A stretch of 5,253 nt of DNA, taken from the NCBI GenBank assembly GCA_016765265.1, contig JAESQG010000154.1, positions 1 to 5,253 of the forward strand, in the 5' to 3' direction. Positions 1-4,831 of this stretch are shown piece by piece (positions within the stretch are counted from its first letter, which is position 1; every line of letters starts with the position of its first letter). Made by a program: the position numbers and the translations under genes. The notes under the pieces were generated by a model, which saw only the letters and a list, made by a program, of their open reading frames with translations, did no database searches and was not told where the DNA came from. This DNA comes from Pseudomonadales bacterium. GTDB lineage: Bacteria > Pseudomonadota > Gammaproteobacteria > Pseudomonadales > DC-out160.

Positions 1-546
1 TCACGGGGGGTACCCTCCTCGCCCATTTATTTGAGTGACTGTTTTGTACCTGATGAAAATCGCTTGGGCCCAGAAGGTGAAGGCTTTGCTTTAGTAATGG
101 AAGCGTTTAACAAAAGTCGTCCCATCATCGGTGCACGGGGTGTAGCCTTGGCTCAGGGGGCCTTAGATTTAGCCACGGATTATGTGCGGGAACGAGAGGC
201 CTTTGGGCAAGACGTTGCCAGCTTCCAGGGCGTCCAGTGGATGCTTGCGGATATGGCAACAAAAATTGAGGCTGCAAGATTATTGGTCTATAAAGCCGCC
301 GCAGAAGCTGATGCAGGCGTTAAAGGTAAGGAATTGGCACCTATTGCCGCAATGGCCAAATTGTTTGCTACTGATATGGCAATGGAAGTGGCTACAGACG
401 CCGTGCAATTATTTGGATGTGCTGGGATTTCAAAGGGGAATCGCATCGAACAATATTTTAGAGATGCGAAAGTATTACAAATAATTGAAGGGACTAATCA
501 AATCCAACGCAATATTATCGGTAAGCATGTGGTAAGAACGTACTAA
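1..546 (+). CDS. Acyl-CoA dehydrogenase, C-terminal part (5' end outside window)
   Basis: FAD-dependent acyl-CoA dehydrogenase, which oxidises an acyl-CoA to the trans-2-enoyl-CoA and passes electrons to ETF. The frame is open from base 1, so the gene begins upstream and only the last 181 residues are visible. A family member is about 380 residues, so roughly the second half is here: the end of the middle beta domain (VPDENRLGPEGEGF, visible residues 16-29) and the whole C-terminal helical domain. Visible signatures are REAFGQ (65-70, the usual R-x-x-FG motif), FQGVQWMLADMA (75-86), an AMAKLFA helix (117-123) and IIEGTNQIQR (161-170). Glu163 sits at the position of the catalytic base of medium-chain-type enzymes. 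A TTG at position 31 is internal to the domain and not a start. Substrate chain length or ring system cannot be told from this part. A long hairpin follows 16 bases after the stop. Confidence 0.95.
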   Translation, partial: SRGVPSSPIYLSDCFVPDENRLGPEGEGFALVMEAFNKSRPIIGARGVALAQGALDLATDYVREREAFGQDVASFQGVQWMLADMATKIEAARLLVYKAAAEADAGVKGKELAPIAAMAKLFATDMAMEVATDAVQLFGCAGISKGNRIEQYFRDAKVLQIIEGTNQIQRNIIGKHVVRTY

Positions 547-561
547 CTCAAAATATCACTA

Positions 562-603
562 CTCGTATAGAGTGGGTTAAGAGGCCCACTCTATACATAC
601 GAG
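562..603. terminator. Long hairpin between convergent genes, possible bidirectional terminator
   Basis: Arms CTCGTAT plus AGAGTGGG (562-576) pair perfectly with CCCACTCT (585-592) and ATACGAG (597-603). This gives 15 base pairs, an 8-base loop and a 4-base bulge (593-596). It lies 16 bases after the dehydrogenase stop and 34 bases after the synthetase stop on the other strand, the usual place for a shared terminator. Neither side has a strong T-run: the minus-strand exit reads TAGTGATATTTTGAG and the plus-strand exit has none. Termination may be partial, or the hairpin may mainly protect 3' ends. Confidence 0.6.
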
Positions 604-637
604 CTTAAACAGTTACTAACTATAGCAGTCACAAACA

Positions 638-2446
638 CTAAAACTGATAAACCCCAGTATCGATTTCGGTCTGTAGTTCTGCGGTCAGCGGAACATAGGT
701 GTCAGTCTTGGGAAGGTTAACCAAGATGGGTTCATCACAGGCTCCCACATTGTAGGCCTCTTTCTTCAAATCGGCCTTTTTATACTTAAAAGTCCCCGTG
801 GTATCCACATCATTTTTGATACGGAAGAATAGCGGAATCGCATAAGCAGGTAATTCTTTTGTGATAAACCCATGCAACTGAGAATAATTTAAAGTCTTTC
901 CGTCCAAAGGTGTAATAGTGGCCATTCCAGCCTTACCATTAGTCTCTGGAATTTCCACACCATACACAACACAATCTGCTATATCAGGGTGAGACCCCAA
1001 TACATTTTCTACTTGCGTAGTGGATACATTCTCCCCCTTCCAACGGAAGGTATCGCCTAGCCTGTCGACGAACTGATAATGTTTACAACCAATATGGCGC
1101 AACAAATCTCCCGTATTAAACCAAGCATCTCCTTCCTTGAATACATCACGCAATATTGCGGATTCAGTTTTATCTTTTTGTGTGTAACCCACGAAAGGAG
1201 TGGCGTCAGTAATCGGACCTATTAACAAACCAGGCTCTCGCCCTTCCACCTTGACTAAATGGCCTTCTGCGTCACGAACTACTTCATCTTTTTCACGATC
1301 GTATTTAACCAAGGTAGCTGATCCGACACCAATAGTGTTATCCAAGTTAAACAAATTAGCGAAACCCGTGTTGCCCTCGCTGGCCCCGTAAAACTCCAAA
1401 ATAACAGGCACCTTGAAACGAGTTTTAAATTCTTGCCAAATACCGGGGCGTAAACCGTTACCAAACATTTTTTTCAAGGTATGCTTGCCGTCGGTTGGTT
1501 TTGATGGTTGATTTAACAAATACCGGCACAGTTCACCTACGTAACCAAAAATTGTCGCTTGATATTTATCGATATCATCCCAAAATGCACTGGCGCTAAA
1601 ACGACGCCGAATGACTATGGATGCTCCCGCAGAAATCACAGAGCCCCAACATGCAATTAAACCCGTGGCGTGGTAAAGGGGCAAAGGCACGTAATAAATA
1701 TCTTTGCAGTTTAATTGCATGGCGACATTAATACCTGCATTGGCAGTGCAATACCGGTTTTGATCCATAATAGCCGCTTTCGGAAAACCAGTGGTGCCGG
1801 AGGTATAGACGTAACAGAGATGGTCTGCACGGGTAATGGTTTGTGTTCTACTCAGGTTATTTGTCGGATATTGTCCGCTTAGCTTAATTAGGTTAAGGTA
1901 TTTCTTCGGCACTGTACCGGGTTTAAGTTGCGTATTGGTGTCGGACACGCCATAAATTGCATCATCAGCTATGGCAAGATCATTGCGAATTTCATTGAAA
2001 GTCTCAGCCAACTCCGACCCCACGATAGCCATCACAGGTGAAACAAGGTTTATTCCATGGGCCAACACTTTTCCCGTCTGTGTGTTAATCAGTAATGCGA
2101 CACATGCCCCAACTTTTGCAATGGCAGTAAACATTATCAAATACTCAGGACGATTGTGCATCAACAAGGCGACAACATCCCCTCGATTAATACCTTTATC
2201 CACGAGAAAATGGGCTACTCGATTGGCCTCCTCATTAAATTCTATATAGGTGAGCATCCGATCTTCGTAATAGATGGCGGGGCGCTTGGGATAGCGTTTT
2301 ACGGTGCGCTCAACACAAAGCCCCATGGAATCCATTTCCTTTTTATTACTCAGAGCCACGGCAGCTTTAACAATGGCTGGGCCACGCGCCACCAAGTTGG
2401 GAAACCCCTTTACTAAATCAATGGGCCGAATTACATCCTCAGACAT
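638..2446 (-). CDS. FATP/FadD6-type long-chain acyl-CoA synthetase
   Basis: ATP-dependent acyl-CoA synthetase of the adenylate-forming family. It activates a fatty or other hydrophobic carboxylic acid to an acyl-AMP and then the CoA thioester. At 602 residues it matches the fatty-acid-transport-protein branch (SLC27A/FadD6-like, about 600). Motifs in order: N-terminal AMP-binding lobe; phosphate-binding loop YTSGTTGFPKA (214-224); PLPLYHATGL (254-263); EFYGASEGN (351-359); NTGDLL (444-449) with ribose-binding Asp447; DRLGDTFRWKGENVSTTQVE (461-480), the hallmark of the FATP branch, whose DRLGD begins the hinge; C-terminal TGTFKYKKADL (550-560), with Lys554 as probable adenylation lysine. The ATG is supported by GGAG (complement of 2453-2456) six bases upstream. 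It converges with the dehydrogenase and diverges from the thiolase-like/DUF35 operon, so a shared catabolic role is plausible. Family call is firm; the acid used is unknown (steroid, isoprenoid or fatty acid are all possible). Confidence 0.95.
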   Translation of the reverse strand: MSEDVIRPIDLVKGFPNLVARGPAIVKAAVALSNKKEMDSMGLCVERTVKRYPKRPAIYYEDRMLTYIEFNEEANRVAHFLVDKGINRGDVVALLMHNRPEYLIMFTAIAKVGACVALLINTQTGKVLAHGINLVSPVMAIVGSELAETFNEIRNDLAIADDAIYGVSDTNTQLKPGTVPKKYLNLIKLSGQYPTNNLSRTQTITRADHLCYVYTSGTTGFPKAAIMDQNRYCTANAGINVAMQLNCKDIYYVPLPLYHATGLIACWGSVISAGASIVIRRRFSASAFWDDIDKYQATIFGYVGELCRYLLNQPSKPTDGKHTLKKMFGNGLRPGIWQEFKTRFKVPVILEFYGASEGNTGFANLFNLDNTIGVGSATLVKYDREKDEVVRDAEGHLVKVEGREPGLLIGPITDATPFVGYTQKDKTESAILRDVFKEGDAWFNTGDLLRHIGCKHYQFVDRLGDTFRWKGENVSTTQVENVLGSHPDIADCVVYGVEIPETNGKAGMATITPLDGKTLNYSQLHGFITKELPAYAIPLFFRIKNDVDTTGTFKYKKADLKKEAYNVGACDEPILVNLPKTDTYVPLTAELQTEIDTGVYQF

Positions 2447-2527
2447 TTAAATCTCCAAAATTATGATGGACTTTTACTACGCTTTTGATTGACTACCAAA
2501 AGCATTGGAATCCGCTAGAAAGGCGGC

Positions 2528-2556
2528 ATTATAGCGATAATTACTGGGCTAAAAAA
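2528..2556 (-). promoter_or_regulatory. Candidate sigma-70 promoter of the acyl-CoA synthetase gene
   Basis: On the minus strand a perfect TATAAT (complement of 2528-2533) is preceded after 17 bases by a T-rich hexamer TTTTTT (complement of 2551-2556). That hexamer is only a partial match to TTGACA. Transcription would start near 2521, giving a leader of about 75 bases. A small inverted repeat, CCGC (2512-2515) and GCGG (2523-2526), lies around the predicted start site and could be an operator or a leader hairpin. This is consensus matching only. Confidence 0.35.
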
Positions 2557-2711
2557 GAGCAAATCCACAAACTCCGATGTCTTACCTTATCCTTAGGTGT
2601 AAAACCCTTGTTCTCTCAGTAAGAAAACAATATTTGAGAGACCCGAACAGGTTAATAACCCCTCAGATACATCTCAATACACCGGCTGTGTCGCTACTTA
2701 CCCATCAAAAG

Positions 2712-2759
2712 ATGACGAGAACAATAACAAGAACAATAACAAGAACAATGACGAAGACT
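2712..2759. repeat. 12-base tandem repeat, four copies, containing ten AAN triplets
   Basis: Four contiguous 12-base units: ATGACGAGAACA, ATAACAAGAACA (twice) and ATGACGAAGACT. The two central copies are identical and the outer copies diverge. Read from 2720 to 2749 the + strand is ten consecutive AAN triplets (AAC AAT AAC AAG and so on). It therefore contains several exact matches to the AANAANAA motif bound by Hfq/Crc, and fits the A-R-N pattern of the Hfq distal face. It lies about 280 bases before the thiolase-like start, so a role in RNA needs a promoter further upstream. Confidence 0.85.
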
Positions 2760-2873
2760 GTTAACTCAATCAATACAACAATTTAACCCTGCCACTGATC
2801 TTAATAGATGGCCACTAATTTAAACTGGCCTTGTAAAATTCTGTCCGGTAATATTACTAAACTGCATGTAAGT

Positions 2874-2957
2874 AACATTAATTACAACAACATCAATTAC
2901 AACATCAATTACAACATTAATTACAACAACATCAATCACAACAACATTAATTTCAAT
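2874..2957. repeat. 12/15-base tandem repeat array, six copies
   Basis: The core unit is AACATYAATTAC, with AAC added in four of six copies (the last copy ends in AAT). Units are 2874-2888 (15), 2889-2900 (12), 2901-2912 (12), 2913-2927 (15), 2928-2942 (15) and 2943-2957 (15). Copies differ only by T/C at the sixth base and by single changes in the TAC (CAC, TTC). Positions 2873-2958 contain no G on the + strand, so an RNA copy would be almost unstructured. The array ends 81 bases before the thiolase-like start codon. Confidence 0.9.
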
Positions 2958-2997
2958 AGCGACACCAATATAACCACAGCCATCTGAGCAATACAGA

Positions 2998-3027
2998 TCA
3001 CACTAACATCCATCACACTAACCTAAA
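2998..3027. repeat. 15-base direct duplication before the thiolase-like gene
   Basis: TCACACTAAC occurs at 2998-3007 and again at 3013-3022, exactly 15 bases apart, in the units TCACACTAACATCCA and TCACACTAACCTAAA. The 15-base period equals the long unit of the array just upstream, although the sequence differs. The second copy ends next to the ribosome binding site GAGGG (3028-3032). Confidence 0.6.
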
Positions 3028-3038
3028 GAGGGACAAGG

Positions 3039-4217
3039 ATGCCAAAACGAACCCACAGAGGACAAACCGCCGTCGTAGGTGTAGGTGAAACAACCTACTA
3101 CAAAAGGGGTCAATCCCCAGATGCGGAATTTAAACTCACGCTAATCGCTATATTAGAAGCCTGTAAAGATGCGGGCATAGACCCTAAAGACATAGATGGA
3201 TTCAGCTCCTACAGCAACGATCGCAACGAGCCAACTCGTCTGGCCGCAGCCTTAGGTACTAAGGAACTGCGTTTTTCGAGCATGCAATGGGGCGGAGGGG
3301 GCGGTGGTGCTTCTGGCGCAGTTGCTAATGCTGTTGCAGCTATCATGGCTGGAATGTCTGACATCGTCGTGGTATTCCGGTCATTAGCACAAGGCCAGTT
3401 CCAGCGTTTCGGCCAGGGTGCACAGATGAATAGGATCAGCGGCCAAATGGCTTATACCATGCCTTACGGATTAATGAGCCCAGCACAGATGTTTGCTATG
3501 CGCTGCATCCGGTTTATGCATGACTACGATGTCAAGCAAGAAACTTTTCGAAACATCGCCATGGCATGTTATCACCATGCACAAAATAATCCTCGCGCAG
3601 TGATGCACGGCAGACCATTGACGGAACAAAAATACGATGACTCCCGTTGGATTGTAGAGCCCTTTCATCTTTACGATTGCTGCCAAGAGAACGATGGCGC
3701 CGCTGCGCTAATTTTGGTTTCGGCAGAAAAAGCCAAAGATTTCAAGTCGCCGGTTCATATCTTAAGCGCCGCTTCTGGATCAGAGCATAGAGCAGGTGCA
3801 CCTGTGCATAATAATCCCACTTATGCTACCTCTAGCTTTACTAGTGTCGCTCCTCACTTGTATGAAGTGGCCGGCGTTACCGCTAAAGATGTGGATGTCA
3901 TTCAAAGCTATGAGAACTTTACCGGTGGCGTAGTAATGAGTCTGGTCGAACACGGATTTTGCGAGCCGGAAGAAGTTAACGAAGCCTTGAAGCTGGAAAA
4001 CTTATTAGCACCGAACGGAAAAATACCCTTGAATACCAGTGGTGGAAATCTCGCAGAATGTTATATGCACGGCTTAGGTTTGAATATTGAAGCCGTACGA
4101 CAAGTGCGGGGAGAATCATCAAACCAAGTTAAAGATGTCAATATATCCATGGTCACTTCGGGCCCCATGGTATCACCCGTTAGTAGCTGCATATTTGGAT
4201 CGGAGGACACGCTATGA
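3039..4217 (+). CDS. Thiolase-like protein (Ltp2/SCP2-thiolase family), probable CoA-dependent aldolase subunit
   Basis: A 392-residue thiolase-superfamily protein of the kind often labelled lipid-transfer protein or acetyl-CoA acetyltransferase. The N-terminal half carries AVVGVGETTYYKRG (11-24), DAGIDPKDIDGFSSYSND (44-61) and a six-glycine loop (85-90). That loop lies where classical thiolases have the nucleophilic Cys; no Cys occurs between residues 43 and 155. The C-terminal half has QSYENFTGG (289-297) and NTSGGNLAECYMHGLG (332-347), in place of the thiolase GHP motif, then EAVRQVRG (351-358). Tyr291 and Tyr342 are in positions resembling the tyrosines reported as important in the steroid side-chain aldolase Ltp2, and His344 is also conserved-looking. 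Start is ATG with GAGGG six bases upstream. The stop overlaps the DUF35 gene by four bases, implying a translationally coupled complex. Retro-aldol cleavage of a 3-hydroxyacyl-CoA is my preferred role; a non-classical thiolase cannot be excluded. Confidence 0.88.
   Translation: MPKRTHRGQTAVVGVGETTYYKRGQSPDAEFKLTLIAILEACKDAGIDPKDIDGFSSYSNDRNEPTRLAAALGTKELRFSSMQWGGGGGGASGAVANAVAAIMAGMSDIVVVFRSLAQGQFQRFGQGAQMNRISGQMAYTMPYGLMSPAQMFAMRCIRFMHDYDVKQETFRNIAMACYHHAQNNPRAVMHGRPLTEQKYDDSRWIVEPFHLYDCCQENDGAAALILVSAEKAKDFKSPVHILSAASGSEHRAGAPVHNNPTYATSSFTSVAPHLYEVAGVTAKDVDVIQSYENFTGGVVMSLVEHGFCEPEEVNEALKLENLLAPNGKIPLNTSGGNLAECYMHGLGLNIEAVRQVRGESSNQVKDVNISMVTSGPMVSPVSSCIFGSEDTL
4202..4206 (+). promoter_or_regulatory. 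Ribosome binding site of the DUF35 gene inside the thiolase-like gene
   Basis: GGAGG lies seven bases before the ATG at 4214, within the last codons of the preceding gene. With the ATGA stop/start overlap it points to coupled translation and matched amounts of the two proteins. Confidence 0.75.
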
Positions 4218-4657
4218 GTCATTACCTACCTGAAGGATTACCCGCACCAGCACCGTCACGAGACGGATTGGATGCCCCTTATTGGGAAGGCACTCTCGCG
4301 GAGCAACTGGTCATACAAAGATGTAACAGCTGCAAGACATGGCTATGGGGGCCAGAATGGATATGCCATCAGTGCCACAGCTTCGATATAGGTTGGGAAC
4401 AAACTAGTCCCGAAGGCATCATCTATAGTTGGGAACGAGTTTGGCATCCAGTACACCCCGCCTTTAAAGAAGAAAACGTGCCTTTTATTGTTGTATTGGT
4501 TGAGCTACCTCAAGCAGACAATGTGCGAATGGTGGGCAACCTGCTGGGAGATCCCGAACAAGAAATAAAAATTGGCAGCAAGGTAAAAGCCGTGTTTGAA
4601 AAGCATGAAGAGGGCAAAAGTCCATACGCATTAGTCCAATGGGAAGTTAATCAGTAA
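4214..4657 (+). CDS. Zn-ribbon/OB-fold DUF35 protein, partner of the thiolase-like protein
   Basis: A 147-residue protein of the DUF35 family. After a short N-terminal helix region (PAPSRDGLDAPYWEG, 12-26) comes a rubredoxin-like zinc ribbon with CNSC (Cys37, Cys40) and CHQC (Cys51, Cys54). An OB-fold then spans about 65-145, with GIIYSWERVWHPVHPAF (68-84), VPFIVVLVEL (89-98), VRMVGNLLG (104-112) and IGSKVKAVFE (120-129). All four zinc ligands are present and the length is normal. Known homologues form complexes with thiolase-superfamily enzymes: ChsH2's DUF35 domain with the aldolase Ltp2 in cholesterol side-chain degradation, and the archaeal DUF35 protein bridging acetoacetyl-CoA thiolase and HMG-CoA synthase. 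Here it stands alone without the MaoC hydratase domain fused in some relatives. Its start overlaps the thiolase-like stop (ATGA), so an obligate complex is inferred. An intrinsic terminator follows. Confidence 0.92.
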   Translation: MSHYLPEGLPAPAPSRDGLDAPYWEGTLAEQLVIQRCNSCKTWLWGPEWICHQCHSFDIGWEQTSPEGIIYSWERVWHPVHPAFKEENVPFIVVLVELPQADNVRMVGNLLGDPEQEIKIGSKVKAVFEKHEEGKSPYALVQWEVNQ

Positions 4658-4658
4658 G

Positions 4659-4698
4659 TTTGCGCCTTAGCGAGACATTAAATGTCTTAGAGCGCGAA
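4659..4698. repeat. Inverted repeat just after the DUF35 gene
   Basis: AGACATT (4673-4679) and AATGTCT (4681-4687) form a near-perfect palindrome around one central base. An outer pair, TTTGCGC (4659-4665) and GCGCGAA (4692-4698), can extend it with one G-T pair and an unpaired internal loop. There is no T-run, so it is more likely a 3'-end stabilising structure or a protein site than a terminator. Confidence 0.45.
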
Positions 4699-4712
4699 TG
4701 AAAACTGAATAT

Positions 4713-4750
4713 CAATCGCCGGGAGTCAACGCTTCTGGCGATTGTTTTTT
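4713..4750 (+). terminator. Rho-independent terminator of the thiolase-like/DUF35 operon
   Basis: A 13-base-pair stem (4713-4725 with 4732-4744) has a six-base loop TCAACG. The outer eight pairs, CAATCGCC with GGCGATTG, are perfect; the inner five include two G-T pairs. It is followed directly by six T (4745-4750). It lies 56 bases after the DUF35 stop. Confidence 0.92.
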
Positions 4751-4771
4751 GTAGAATCTGAACTCAAGCCT

Positions 4772-4783
4772 TGTGAAATCACA
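4772..4783. promoter_or_regulatory. Short inverted repeat TGTGA-AA-TCACA
   Basis: A perfect 5-base inverted repeat with a two-base centre, between the operon terminator and the COG3146 gene. The half-sites equal those of CRP, but CRP needs a six-base spacer, so it is not a standard CRP site. It could be an operator for another regulator or chance. Confidence 0.2.
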
Positions 4784-4786
4784 CCC

Positions 4787-4831
4787 AGTAGAACCAGATT
4801 TAGTAGAACCAGGCTTAGTGGAAACAATAAA
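4787..4831. repeat. 15-base tandem repeat, three copies, directly before the COG3146 gene
   Basis: Units AGTAGAACCAGATTT (4787-4801), AGTAGAACCAGGCTT (4802-4816) and a decayed AGTGGAAACAATAAA (4817-4831). The first two differ at three positions. The array ends exactly where the proposed TTG start codon (4832) begins, so it would form the end of that gene's leader, and its third copy supplies the only weak Shine-Dalgarno-like GGA. Confidence 0.8.

Larger units (their letters stand above)
2447..3038. other. 592-base divergent intergenic region rich in short repeats
   Basis: I see no recognisable protein gene or RNA gene here. The left part (2447-2560) is the leader and probable promoter of the minus-strand synthetase. 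The middle holds an inverted repeat (TCTCTCA at 2612-2618 and TGAGAGA at 2635-2641, 16-base spacer) and a 12-base tandem array (2712-2759). The right part holds a short inverted repeat (GGCCA 2810-2814, TGGCC 2826-2830), a 12/15-base tandem array (2874-2957) and a 15-base duplication (2998-3027), ending in the thiolase-like gene's ribosome binding site. A frame of 69 codons (2577-2786) and one of 59 codons (2808-2987) cross it. Neither resembles a protein I know nor has a Shine-Dalgarno sequence. The promoter of the thiolase-like operon was not identified; TTGTAA at 2831-2836 is a weak -35 candidate with no good -10 partner. Confidence 0.7.

Noticed and set aside
1971..2416. Plus-strand frames inside the synthetase gene
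   Set aside because: Antisense to a conserved adenylate-forming enzyme with all motifs; no independent support.
2489..2517. Plus-strand promoter with TTGACT at 2489-2494
   Set aside because: No acceptable -10 hexamer at 16-18 bases downstream.
2577..2786. 69-codon frame starting ATG on the + strand in the intergenic region
   Set aside because: No Shine-Dalgarno sequence, no recognisable domain, and its last third is just the 12-base repeat; kept only as a low-interest finding, not as a gene.
2810..2830. GGCCA/TGGCC inverted repeat as a TetR-type operator for the thiolase-like operon
   Set aside because: Arms are only five bases with an 11-base spacer, and no regulator or promoter anchors it; likely chance.
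2874..2957. CRISPR array
   Set aside because: Units are only 12-15 bases and contiguous, with no unique spacers of about 30 bases and no cas genes.
4772..4783. CRP binding site
   Set aside because: Half-sites match, but the spacer is two bases instead of six.
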